From NCBI RefSeq assembly GCF_002234675.1, contig NC_019868.2:5860433-5924432 (forward strand): a DNA stretch of 64,000 nucleotides, read 5' to 3'. Each line of letters opens with the position of its first letter. The stretch's first letter is position 1. This DNA is from Oryzias latipes (Eukaryota; Chordata; Actinopteri; Beloniformes; Adrianichthyidae). A model generated the notes under the pieces. The model was not told where the DNA came from, ran no database searches, and saw only the letters and a list, made by a program, of their open reading frames with translations. The position numbers were made by a program, and so were the translations under genes. Shown piece by piece: positions 12,327-24,192 of the stretch.

Positions 12327-13048
12327 TTTTATTGTAAAAGATTGTAAAGGAATTGCAAAGTGGTATATGAATCAAGCTTCATTCACTGATTCCTTGGTGG
12401 ATTTATTCAGTCATTCATTCATGCAACAAAAAAGGGGTTGCAATATTGTAGCTATCAAGCCATACAGATGTAAAAAAATGTAACAACTTACTACTGAAAT
12501 AACACATAAAACTACATAAAAAGTGCTTCAATATGTGTTAAAATTGTCAAAATCCGGAGAAATAATAACAATAAAAAAATAATATAAAGAAAGCACCAAA
12601 CTAACACAATTTATAAGACGGGATCCAGGTTTAACATGTATATGGCAGTTAGATAAAATCTGTTCTGTTTTTCTTTCCATCACAGTCACACTGGGTTTGA
12701 GTTGCTAGTTATCTGCAGCTGTTTTCATTTAAGTTAATCATCCTCAGAGTTTTGAGGTGTTTTCAGTTCAGTTTTGCCAGATTATCTGTTGCCTTTTTTT
12801 GGTGGCCCATTGGTTCAAGTTTGAGTTGAAATGGTTTTGTGAAGACTGTGATTATTAAACTTTTTAATTTAATTCAGCTCACTGCGATACGACCGGAAAA
12901 GCAGCAGGTAAATGAGGACATTTTCCAGGAAACCTTTGTGTGATTGAATTTTGCGTATGTGTGCATGCAGTTCTTCTTTCTTCCCTCAGTGAAGCTTTGA
13001 CGTGTTAGAGTGCAATAAGTCATGTTTTTAGCTGCTTTTGTCTTTTTG
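12327..13048. other. Intergenic DNA, no gene seen
   Basis: AT-rich; no coding or RNA feature recognised. Confidence 0.45.
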
Positions 13049-13468
13049 GCTGTGTCTGAATTCCTTCTCTACTCACTACATACTGCGTTCGCCATTTTGT
13101 AGTGCTGTCCGAATCTACAATTCCAAAATCCAGGGCCCTAGAAATTTCCAAGTAGTCTTTGCGAAAAGCCAGTGTGCATCGATGCTCACTAGATCGGCGA
13201 ATATAGACCACAATGCATTGCGTTTTAACAATTTTTTGCAAAGAAAATGTATTTAAATATTTTTAAAATAAAACATCAACTTCAAAACACACTAGTGGAT
13301 TCATAAACAGTTGTCCTAAAACGCTCAGATTTTCCCTTTGTGAATTCGATGACGTCATATGTGTAGTGACCATGGTGTCCAAATTGCTTTTAAAATCCAG
13401 GCCACTACATAACCCTCACTATATAGTTTTTTTGTAGTTCTGGATTAGGGTGGGAATTCTGACACAGC
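13049..13468. mobile_element. MITE copy 2, 'tgtgtctgaattcc' family (420 bp)
   Basis: Left end GCTGTGTCTGAATTCC (13049-13064) and right end GGAATTCTGACACAGC (13453-13468) are inverted repeats with one mismatch in 16. TTTTGTCT lies at 13035-13042 and at 13469-13476, a possible 8-bp duplication, although six bases separate the left one from the repeat. It shares its interior with 1659-2032. Non-coding; superfamily unassigned. Confidence 0.7.
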
Positions 13469-13622
13469 TTTTGTCTCTCATCCTGCCCAACTGTCTGTTT
13501 TAAAAGGGATAAAACTGGAATTTTCCTCAGTTTTCCTCAATGTTCATGTGATTTTAGACGAGCTGCAGCAACCGAGCTTATAGGCTCCCTTAGCAAAACG
13601 TAGTCTAAGTCTACTCCAAGTA

Positions 13623-15244
13623 TACCGTAAATTCCGGACTATAAAGCGCACCCGATTACAAGCCGCACCCACCCATTTTCACGTGTTTAACTGCTTTTAT
13701 ACATGCACAAGCCGCGTCAGACTACAAGCCGCGCATGTGTTAGGCGATATTGCCATCCTGACAGATCACGACCAGAATCCCAGAGTGGGTGCGATGCATT
13801 AGCACACTGTGGGTGGAGTCAGCTTTGCCTCAGGCTCATGTATTTGAGTGTATTAACATCTATCAAACAGCATGAAGCTCTATTCTGTTCACAAGTTCCT
13901 CAGTTATGGTGTTTTTATTTTATTCTTTTTTTTTACTTATTGACAATCTAGGTATCATACATAAAATTACAAACAGTAACCATATAATCAACATTACATC
14001 CCTCAGTTATGATGAGGAAATTTACACCCGCGATTCCCCATTTCCCATGAGTCTTAGGGGCTAAAGGCGGGGCCAATGCCCGGCTCGCCATTCTGTTGTA
14101 CGTGTTTAAGAATGAGCAAGTATCAGCAGTGCATGGAGGGGTGAACGGGAAAAGCTCTTCTTCCGCTTGTGTCGCGGCAGCGTTATGGGAGTAACAGGAC
14201 TGGTTAAAAAAACACACCGGTAAAATAAAGCAGCGGCGACTGAAAAGCGCGCGCCTCAGTGCGGCGCGTGCGTCAGAAGATTCCTTCCACAACAAACACT
14301 GTTGCTCCTCTGCGCTCCGCGCTCGCCCCGCGCTCCCCCTGCGCTCGCCCCGCGCTCGCCCCGCGCTCGCCCCGCGCTCGCCCCGCGCGCTCCTTGTCTC
14401 CCCTTCCTATCTACTCCAACACCTCTGGCCAGGGCGGCTTCAAGGAGGAGCACTCCGTCCCCATTGCGCCGGTGGAAGTAGCAAATCGTGTCTGTGCAGA
14501 GCAATCGGACTTAATACTGTACGTTTTGTGTATGAGGGGCGGATGCTTTGTTACGTGTGGGAGCCTTCAGACTGCCATCGGCTCCGCAGCTCTATAAGAG
14601 CAGCAGGAGAAGATGTCTCCAGCTCACACGGAGGCTGTGAGCTTTTCAAAGCAAAATTCCGCTCAGTCCTTAAAAATCGTAAAAATGATCACGTCGATTT
14701 GTGTTTCCAGTTGTGTCCCGACAAATTAAAGGCTGATGTTATTCCGACATATTTACGTGCAGCCAGCCGAGTCACTATGACTCAGAGGTAAATTCACTCC
14801 TGAGCATGCGCTGTTCTCTCCGTCACGCAGCTGACCGGCTTTTCCAAACCCGTTGGTGATGGTGGACTTTTTTACGCTGCTTTTAACGATTGCTTTTAAC
14901 TTGAAAGCTGCATCATACTGTAGTGGCGATCACGTGCACGTTGGGTCTAATGGCACCAAAGGATTCTGGGATGCGGCCGGGCATGCGTGTTTCGTTTTGT
15001 TGAACCATGACTGAAGTGTCTAAGACCTGAACTCAACTCCATGCTGTTTGGCTGTTAAGAGGTGTGTTGAAAAATAAATGCCTTGTGCTTGGTTTTAGAT
15101 AGAGAATTCAAACTAATTACTGAGTACGAAAGTACGTACATGGCGGCCGCCAATTAAATCCATAAATTAGCCGCGTCACTGAATAAGCCGCAGGACTGTA
15201 AGCGCAGAAAAAAAGTAGCGGCTTATAGTCCGGAAATTACGGTA
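13623..15244. mobile_element. Non-autonomous DNA transposon with 'ccgtaa.ttccggactata' ends
   Basis: TA plus CCGTAAATTCCGGACTATAA at the left and TTATAGTCCGGAAATTACGG plus TA at the right form a terminal inverted repeat of about 20 bp or more, with a TA at each outer edge. Subterminal 'acaagccgc' or 'ataagccgc' motifs recur at both ends (13656-13735 and 15165-15225). The 1.6-kb interior has no transposase; its short open frames are GC-biased artefacts around a minisatellite. The TA target suggests, but does not prove, a Tc1/mariner-type relative. Confidence 0.75.
14312..14392. repeat. GC-rich minisatellite (11-bp unit)
   Basis: GCGCTCGCCCC is repeated four times in tandem at 14341-14384, with degenerate units to the left from 14312. 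It lies inside the 13623-15244 transposon and is the most GC-rich block in the window. Confidence 0.85.
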
Positions 15245-15565
15245 ATTAGACTATACAAAAAGCAAGGCAGCTTACTTTTTTAAATACTATTTATGTATTG
15301 TAACTAAATCCTCCGATTTAGTTTGAAGAAGTATTGAGCTACTTTCAACACTACATAAACATTTTTTTTTAATATACTTGTATACTTTTACTCAAATATG
15401 CTTAATAAAATAAACTTCAAGTGTACTAAATTTTGCTAGGGGCTAACACAAAGTCAACTTTTTCTATGTTTGATACTTTTTCGCCCGAATGTATATCCAG
15501 AATTGAAATAAAGGGGATATAACTTCATATTTTGTTCCTTTTTCCCTGATATGTGTTTACAGTCT
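15245..15565. other. Short intergenic gap, no gene seen
   Basis: AT-rich spacer between two DNA transposons. It may itself be part of the repeat into which 13623-15244 inserted, but no pair of ends is clear. Confidence 0.35.
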
Positions 15566-16228
15566 AAACGCCCGTACACACCGGGCCGAATTTCACGCGC
15601 GATATTCGCCGACGTTTAACGCCTCGTGACCAAACAAGGGGCACCAATGTGAGTGTGCACACCGACGCGAAAAAACGCCAGGCGTCAAAGCGTCACTTTT
15701 TAAAAAACGCCTCGGGTTCTTCTTTTTTGGTTTGACGCGCCGCGTCGAAAACTATACGACCAATGACAATGGCACTTTTGCACACGTGTCTGGAGCTTTT
15801 GAATTTACAGTAAAACACAACTTGGGGGCGCTCAAACACAAATACACTGCCGCGAAGAAATAATGACGGACATTCTAAAATATCCCCGAACCAAGCACCA
15901 GTTGGAGCTACTGGTGCTTGAAATATTCATGTTTTCTTTGTCTGATTCTGACAAGCGTAAATACTTGCTCTCTTCTTCTGAGTGAAAAGCGACTTTAAGA
16001 AGCGTAAAGTTGCGCAGCGCCACCTTGTGTACAGGAATATTTCTGTTTTACATTAAGCGCCATCTAATGTCAGGGAATGAAATTGCATGTTCGCTCGGCT
16101 CATTGTCAGCGAAAATCACCTGGGTGTGAACACAAAAAACGTGGCGAAAAAACGTGGAGAAAAAACGTGGCGAAAAACGCTGGCGAATAACGCCTGGCGA
16201 CTATTTGTCCCGGTGTGTACGGGCCTTT
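15566..16228. mobile_element. CpG-rich TIR element with 'gcccgtacacaccggg' ends (663 bp)
   Basis: Left AAACGCCCGTACACACCGGG (15566-15585) and right CCCGGTGTGTACGGGCCTTT (16209-16228) are inverted complements with one mismatch in 20. The right subterminal part (16138-16200) has several 'aacgtggcgaaaa' repeats. The interior is unusually rich in CpG and has no transposase frame. The flanks are TAA on the left and TTA-like on the right, which would fit a PIF/Harbinger-type target, but this is weak. Confidence 0.75.
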
Positions 16229-17938
16229 AATTTCACTTTTACGTAAGCACTCAAGTGGTACCATAATGTCAGTCAAAAATCAAGTCTTGGTGTATTTAGT
16301 CAATACATTTTTAGATCTCCTGTTCAGTCATCGTTTTGTTCTCACCATAAAATCATTTGAAGTGTGTCATGTTACTTTTTTTATGCATGTCTTCTTTTTT
16401 TCAACCTTATTTGGTCTTCTGCTTGGGGTTTCTCTACAAACCACAACACAACTCATTCAGTAAACTCCGTCAGGCAAGAATAATTGTAAATCATGAAACA
16501 TCAAAAAATACAATGAATACTTCTTTAGTGTGCGTTGTCATTACACAAAAGGTGTCAGGTTTTGGAATACTTCAGTCATAACCTGCACATCTGAATATGG
16601 ATTTTCTTAATTATAATAAGTTTACCATGAATTTGATCATTATCAGACACATTCCCATGGGAGAATGTATATTGGACTTCCCGGGAAACCATAAGAATAT
16701 TTTGTTTAGGTTAACTTGGCCAAAATGTTAAAATAACCATAACCAAGAGTTCATGCTGAGCAAATCTAGTTACCAACTACCAGCTAGCATTTAAATGCCA
16801 TCATATTTGGGCGCCTTCTTATACGCATGATAAGAAACTATAGTTGTTATTTGCCATCTTTAAACTTCTTTAGTGATGATTGCCTTGTCTCATAATATTT
16901 TTAGGACCTTTTTATATATATTTTAAGCAAATTTAAAGACTCAAAATAACACTTGACTAGGTCTTTATTGTCTCTGCAGCACATTTGTCTCCTCCTAACC
17001 TTTTTAACACTTCATTAAAGACTTAATGGTGACCAAAAATGATGGCCTCAGTGAAGAATGAATCAATACGAGAAAAACCATTTGTGATTCTACCCTTGAA
17101 AACAAAAAACTGTGATTGAGCGATGCTAAAGCTGGTTGGGATTTTTTTTATTTTATTCCTGAAGTGTTTCATTCAACTCAGTGGGTAATTCAGCTTGGCA
17201 ATGAGGCCTACACAAGAGCTTCAGCCCCTGCTGTCGCAGGAGATTTTCATGGAGCCAGCATGCATTTAAGGTTGTTTCCTTCTTGCTTTTCTTTTCACGC
17301 CATTTCTTCTGCTAACTCAAACCATTCCACCTTGGCTGCTGCCTTCTAGAGAGCAGGAGTTGTTAATTGTGCTCTATATTGAAGGAATTTGCATGCACAC
17401 CCAGATAAATGTTTGTAGTTGCAAACACACAGAGGGGTTTGGGTTTGGACTGCACTGAGCATTTGGCGTCCAGTAGTGAAAGCAGGAAGGTCTTAAAACT
17501 CTGCTCTCCTAAGCCTCTTAAAATACCTTTATTGACTTTTATTGTGTGTTTGCCTGTGTGGACATGCTTTTCTTCCTAAAACTTGTGTTTTGGCCTTATT
17601 GTGGTGCCCATGACAACGTGTTGTTATAATATATAAACCAGGAGGTGTTGGGCATTGTTTGAGGGCTTGGTAAAGTATTTCCCCTGGGATTACTGGGTTG
17701 ACTTAATGGCCTGGCAGAAAAACAAAATTGCCCAAACTTCATCTTCCAGTAAAAAAGCATGTCCTAGTAAATCTCATGCAAAAAAGCTGTAAAACAAATG
17801 ATTTAGCAAAATCACACCACAAGTTTATGCTTACGGCTTTATAAAAAAACCCAACATGATTTCAACTCAAAGTAGTAACAGCAACAGTATAGTTTGAAAC
17901 TTTTATGTTTTTAGACACACATATCAGAATACATATAT

Positions 17939-17941
<3 letters not shown>
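16229..17941. other. Intergenic DNA, no gene seen
   Basis: AT-rich; no supported coding exon, RNA or repeat pair. Confidence 0.4.

Positions 17942-17986
<45 letters not shown>
17942..17986. repeat. (TA)n microsatellite
   Basis: An almost uninterrupted TA dinucleotide run of about 45 bp, preceded by a short 'cacacata' stretch. Confidence 0.95.
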
Positions 17987-17989
<3 letters not shown>

Positions 17990-19486
17990 CATTTCCTTAC
18001 CCAAATACAGGCTTTAGATGCACAAAGCCTCACTTGCACATATCCACAGGTTTGCACGTTCACACCCCCCAGCAGCTTCACCAATCACAGGGCTCTGGTC
18101 TGAGCTCTCACTGGAGAACCGGCCAATTAGAGAGGCCGGTAATGCGGCACATGTGAGCGGGGGCCTCAGGGTCGCCCAGCAGGAGTCGTCCTGATTATGA
18201 TCTGACAATCTCTCTGGCTACTAACTGGAAGCACCCCTTCCACAAAGGAACAGATGAACGAGTGACTGTTGCAGGGCTTCAGCTCACACTCGCCCTCTTT
18301 GCCACAGAGGATTATAAAGACAAGGACACAATAGGTGTGAAGATGTGCTCAAATAACCAACTTGATATTTTATGAAGTGTGGTTTTTGTCAGAAGGAGTT
18401 TAAAGGTGCAATAATATAATGTTTATTTTTTGGCCCATAAATGAGCTATCTTGTTAGAAAAAAACAGATAAATTTAAAGATGTTTTTTTTTTTTTTTTTC
18501 TATTTGAGTTTTTTGATTATGTTGTATGATATTGGTTAAAAACAATCAGGAAATCCTACCTTTTTCCTTAACTTAAATTTGTCAATAAATAGGTTTTTCT
18601 TTGTCCAAAACATTATTTTTACTAACTAAAAATAATTCATATAAACAGAATTTGCCTCCAATTCCATTTATACCAGGCTGCAATAATACAATAAAAATGA
18701 ACACAATTTTAATAAACTTACCAAATGAAAACTTTTTTTTTTAAATAAAAGTTGACTCCTGATTCCGGTGGATCAGCATATTACTTTTTCTATGTGCCAT
18801 ATTTACCCTTCAGTATTTAGAAACTGACATGAGATTTTGTTCTTCCTGTCTCTGTTTGTGTCAAATTTCCCTCTTTGATTTATTAAATGGTCTGCCATTC
18901 TGTACAGCCACAGCAACAACATACTTATTCTTCAATAGTTTATATTTTTCTTTTAACTGTTTTGTTTTGCTTTTTGTCCACATCCATCGGAGGTAGTTCA
19001 TTATAAATGACAAAAAAAAAAAAAACTTCAATGTAATGGTAGTGCTTTGCATGAAATATGAGAACCTAAGGTAAAGTTATATAATGTTTATTCACTACTA
19101 TGAAAGAAATAGCAGTGTATTTAAAGGCCAACATTGTTTTTGGGTCAGAAACTCAAACGCTATAAACAAAAATAAATATTTTTTCAGTTATTTTGTCATT
19201 TCTACATACATGCTTAAATACATGTCTGTGCTCCTTGGTGGTGATTTGGAACTTAGTCAGTAGATTCATCTTTGTTTCACTTAAACTGGGATTTTGATGC
19301 TATGGAACAATCGCAGCTGAAAACTGCACATCAGTCTTTTCCAAATGTTTGCCATGGATATGGAAATTACATTTTCTTTGTGCTGTTATTGTACCTTCTT
19401 CGTTCATTTATGCAGTTTGATTTTCAATTGTGTTTCTTCTTTGTGGAGTTTGTTGCTTGTTAGGGATTGATAAAAGAGAACAAATG
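17987..19486. other. Intergenic DNA; one GC-richer patch
   Basis: 18050-18235 is clearly more GC-rich than its surroundings and contains 'ccaatcacag' and 'ggccaattagagaggcc'. The remainder is AT-rich, with a 20-base T run near 18482-18500. No gene recognised. Confidence 0.4.
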
Positions 19487-19560
19487 GTACAGACCAAAGG
19501 TTTGGACACACCTTCCCATTCATTTGAATGAGAAGGTGTGTCCAAACTTTTGGTCTGTAC
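19487..19560. mobile_element. Palindromic mini-MITE (Tc1/mariner-like)
   Basis: Two nearly perfect 37-nt arms, GTACAGACCAAAGGTTTGG... and its complement ending GGTCTGTAC, meet around 19523 with almost no spacer. Such 'cagaccaaa.gtttggacac' hairpins are typical of tiny mariner-type MITEs in fish. Only a few mismatches are seen. Confidence 0.75.
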
Positions 19561-22500
19561 TGTACATGCCGGTTGTTGGTGATGTAATGTTCTGTATCAG
19601 GCTTCGAGGCGTGTGCCCAATAGTGGAGGGGGCCCTTTGCTCATGAATGCAGTACATTCTGATGTGGAGCATAACAGTGTCTTAGTGTAAATAACATATA
19701 TTGAAAATGTGCAGCTTCAAAAACACAAAAACCATGAGGGGTCCCTTTAGAACTCCCTATCCCAAACTGAAGGCTGAAGAATGTTGGACTTACTTCCATG
19801 TCCTCTACTTCTGTTAAAGATTTTAACTCCATAATACCAGTTAGAGTGTACGTTAAATATACATTCTAAAATGAAGAAGAATAACGAGCAGCAAAGTGTT
19901 AAAGGTGCGGTAGAAGTTTAAATAAACTTGGTTTCTTCTGCACGTCTGAAAGTAACTGTGTTTGTTGGTAGGAGGACTTCATCTGTCTGGCCTCTGACTG
20001 CACGGTGAATAGGTTTGCTCGGTGGTGCTCTGGGCTAAGGTAGGTAACCATTGGGGGGGGGGGGGAGCGGCAATTAAAATCTGCTTTTCTTTGACCTTTT
20101 GATGGAATTCCTAGTGGAGGTAACTCAAAGCGGGATTAATCAGCCACCCTCATCACGCTGAAAACTTTCCTCTGTCTTTCCTGCTTTTTTTCTTTTCTTT
20201 TTTTTTTTCTTTTACGAGTGTGTGTCATTTCCTCATTAATATCCTGGGAAAGGAAACTTGGGACTAAGGGCGAGGAAGTACAGATTTCAACCTCCTTTCT
20301 TTCTCTTCCCTGAGCTTCAATAAGTGGAGATTATGAAGACTCCACAGTTCCTCTGGCAGTAGTTGGAAATGCAAAGTTTATTATGTAATCAGATCCTAAT
20401 ATACAGTGTTAAAAAAAGTTTAGTGTGTCATTTTAAAGCTGACCTCGATGTGGCCAAATAGGTCTGATGAGACAGACTTTGTGCTTGCACACTAGCCAAC
20501 CCTGACTCTTGTAGTTGAATGACCTTATTTTCAATGTAAGCCACGCATTGTATGGCACACTATAATTGAGTTTACATTGTGCTTAGGAGGGCAGTAAATT
20601 ACATGGGATTTAGGTCTGGCCTAATGGGCATCCTGCTTCACATTAAAGACAAATGCCTTTGCTTTTTTGCTATTCACAGCAGAATTTTCTTCAAGCAGCA
20701 CCCAGAAACATATCATTTTGTTTCAAATCCCTGGCCATTGAAAGCAAAGTACAGTGAAATCTGATAAGTCGTTTTCTGAAGAGCTTTTCTTATTTCTCTG
20801 TAAACTGGAGTCTTCTTTCTCAGCTACTCTTACTGGGGTTTAGATAATGTTTCGGTTTTCTGCCAGCTTCACACTCATTTCTTCCTCTGTACTTTCATTT
20901 GTTGCTCTAAAACAAAAATCCCAACAACCCCGGGGAGAAATCTCTCTGGATTTGCATGCATTTCATCGCTTCCATCAATTAAGCCTGTGACTCACAGACG
21001 TCCATTGATGTTTAATGATATCAATCATCCAGATTTGGCATAGACAGGAGAGGCTGTTATTAAACCGCATGAGTTTCTCAATGAGTGGTCCACGAGGGAC
21101 AACATTTTCAGTCCCGAAACGTAAACAAGAGCAACATCTGACTTTTCAAACATATTATGGATGAGCTTGGAAATACAATGTTTATTTAGCTTTAAATACA
21201 GTTTGATTGATTCTAAACCTTTTCTTAAATGGATGTATTTGTTACCGTACTGATGTTCCTGTAAAGCACTGTGACAAAGAATAGACTCAGAGGAAGGATT
21301 TATATGAATGCTAGGATTTTCTAGCATTTTGTGAATCATTTAAGGATTAAGCTGAACATCTTGAGGAAAATAAAAGCCAAGAATAAAACTTGTGACTGTC
21401 CAAAATTGTATAAATGCATACACTAAAGTACTTGTGTGTATGTAATTTAAAGTAACAGAAAAAAACCAGGAGAAGATGTGAATCAACTGTCTTCTTGTGG
21501 ATGTATGTAATGCAGTACATAAAGTAACAGTAACATCATATCACACAACATCATTACACGCCACATGTGACAAAAATCACCAAACACATGACACTGTGAC
21601 CGACAACTTATCTAGATTTTGAAAATCTGCCTCCGGGTTTTGTTGGATGATTTTCTAAACGATAACTAATTTAAACTTGGAGGTGGATAAATCGCAACTG
21701 ATCAACTCATTAAGGATCCATCTTACATTCTACTAGTGTTAAATCAGTAAATGAGAGTGACTTGGTACTTCACAGCACTGCATTGATTGTTTGGGTTAAG
21801 AAAACATTGTGTTTTACACAGAATGGATTCAGTCTTCTTGTCACATTACTACAAACCATCTTTTCCTTGACCATATCTAATATTGGAGCACAAAGTTTCT
21901 GTCTTGAAATCATTGTTCTATGGGTCATGCTTGGTAAGGTCTGTGGAAATGAATAAATTAAAAATTACCTGCATTTTGCAGAAATGTTAACGACTTACAA
22001 ACTACCTGAGGGCCCGATGTCCACCAGTGATGGGTGGTGCATCTTAATCTTAGATGTTTAACCAAGAGATCCTGTAAAATCACAGTTGAACGTTGTCGAT
22101 GTGCACTTCTCTGTGGCCATTGGACCTCAGATCTGCAGCCAACAGAAGGTATCCTTTATCAGACTTCCCTGTGCAGAGTGCTTACCTGCAGTGTGTTATC
22201 AAGATATAACTAATGCAACAAAACCAAAAAACTACGAACAAAAACTCAAACAACATTGACAGAGACTCAAATATTGGGAAAACAACAGAAAATGTAAACT
22301 CCTATATGGCATCAAGCTTAGCTTAAGGCATGACGGCTGCTCACTGACCTTGATGTCACTAGACTGTGTTCTGATTGGCTTTTGCAACCGCCATTTACAG
22401 CACACAGAAACTTGTTAAGGGAATTCTGCAACTTGGCAACACAAGCTAGCTAAAAACGTGATTGACCAAACCACTCGCATTGTGATGTAAAGGCTGTGAA

Positions 22501-22964
22501 GTATATTTTTTTTCCTTTTTTACACAAAGGTCAACTGTAATTACATCGTTAATAATAAAAAAAAAGCTCTAAAAGTACTTTCTAAGTATAGGTTTAAGGC
22601 AGGAGAGAAGGCCTTGCGGACCCCGATGGTCCACCACTGATGTCCTCACTCCAAAATACATGAAACTGGCCTCAGATCCTCACTCATAAAAATATATCCT
22701 GCCTGAAATCTGTCTCACCTTTTGCCTCGTATTTCTTTTCCAATTTCAATCCTCAACATCCTCTCATTCATGCTTAAATCTCTCACCTTTGCCTTCATCC
22801 ATGTCTAAGGTTATTGTCTGTGTAATTGCTTTTTTTGCTTAATATCTCCACTTTCTCTCAGTCTTTCTTTATTTTACTTTATCTGATTTAACTTCTATCC
22901 TCCTTGGCTGTCCTAAATCCTTTGCTTGATACTCTATCTTGAATCCCACCACAGCCCTTCTACC
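19561..22964. other. Intergenic DNA, no gene seen
   Basis: 3.4 kb of mostly AT-rich sequence with simple runs (G run near 20055, T-rich near 20188-20210). No exon-like frame with splice signals and no RNA gene recognised. Confidence 0.4.
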
Positions 22965-22987
22965 ACTGTTTCAGCTGAAACAGATAC

Positions 22988-24090
22988 ATGAACACACATG
23001 AAGATACGCTGCTGCTTGGAGATGGCGCTATCAGTGGAGTCAGCCACAGAAGAATGCAAACTTTATGTTGCCCAAGTTCTACTGTTCCAGTGATTACAGG
23101 ACTCTTATCTAAAGTCTTGTACCAAGGAGTTAAACGAATAATCATCCATGTAGGTGCTGTCGATATCAGAAAAGAACAGTCCGAACGTTTGAAAAAAGAC
23201 TTCATCAAGTTATTTGAAGAGATTGACAAGTAGAGGTTGAAGCATTCATCAGCGGACCTCTTCCTAACATCGATGGGGTGTGACTCAAGTTCAGCCGTCT
23301 GTTTCAGCTGAACAATTGGCTCTCCAGAGAGTGTGCTTCCAGAGGATTGCATTACATTGAGAACTTCAATACATTCTGGAAGCGAAAGGACCTTTTCATG
23401 GGAAGAGGCCCACACCTGAACAGAGGTGGAGCAAGAGAGTTAGTGAAGAACCTCCTCCACGCTCTGGGGCAAAGAGGCCAAGGCCCTGAAAAGGCAGCAA
23501 GGAAGGACCGAGCCAGTGTCCCAGGAACCACAGCACAACGGCAACAACAACTACCTCCACCAACACCGGTCAATGACTTGGATCCGGCAGCACCAGCACC
23601 ACAACCACCTCCACCTAAGGACTCAGCTCCACCAGCATCACAACAACTACCGCCAGCTAAGGACCCAGCTGCAGAACCACAACAACAACCACCAGATTTG
23701 GCCCCAGAAATTCCACCATCTGACCAGCTGTGGGCGCCCCCTGCTACATCTACTCCCAGTGAAGACTCACTTTCCTTTTCGTCCCCCCCACTTTCACCCA
23801 TGGCCCTACCTAGCCATTTTGATAGCCTCATTAAGTCAGGAATTAAGATGGCTCCCCTAACACCTGTGAGCCTCACACCACACAGGAGCTCTCCTACCCC
23901 TCCAGCGCCCCCTCCTCATCCTTCACCCAAAGTCCCTCCAACACGGCCTTCATCCAAACCCCCTCCAACACGCCCCCTCCGTCGTTCACCCAAATCCCGT
24001 CCAGCTCCCACTCCTCCCGGTCCATCACCCAAACTACCCTCAACTCAACCTCTCCTGCGCGCCTCTAGACGTACTATTCCCCGGAGCTAG
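22988..24090 (+). pseudogene. LINE ORF1 remnant: SGNH/GDSL-type esterase plus Pro-rich tail
   Basis: 22988-23233 reads LLLGDGAI (block I, GDS-like), then VKRIIIHVGAVDIRKEQSE (block III, normally HVGTND). After a frameshift near 23230-23240 the family motif FISGPLPN appears, and an in-frame TGA follows shortly before SRLFQLNNWL. From 23347 the frame is open for 247 codons: HYIENFNTFW, GPHLNRGGARELVKNLL (block V, where the usual D before xxH is replaced), then a long proline/glutamine/alanine-rich region. Esterase-bearing ORF1 proteins are known in CR1/L2 LINEs. This copy is disabled by one frameshift and one stop, and its catalytic-site residues are already degenerate. Confidence 0.8.
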
Positions 24091-24192
24091 GATGAAACGG
24101 GCCCCCAGTGTCCTAGGAAAGGTTATGTCAAACTGGGGCCCTGTGATGAACAGCTTCCTTCTGGTGCTATACCTGTAGTTGCACCACGTAGA

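Noticed and set aside
14256..14597. Arg/Ala/Pro-rich frames on both strands
   Set aside because: By-products of the GC-rich 11-bp minisatellite inside a transposon.
19487..19560. microRNA precursor
   Set aside because: The stem is almost perfectly paired with practically no loop and has MITE-type ends; a repeat origin is simpler.
23352..23876. 174-residue minus-strand Gly/Ser/Cys-rich frame
   Set aside because: Antisense shadow of the proline-rich part of LINE ORF1.
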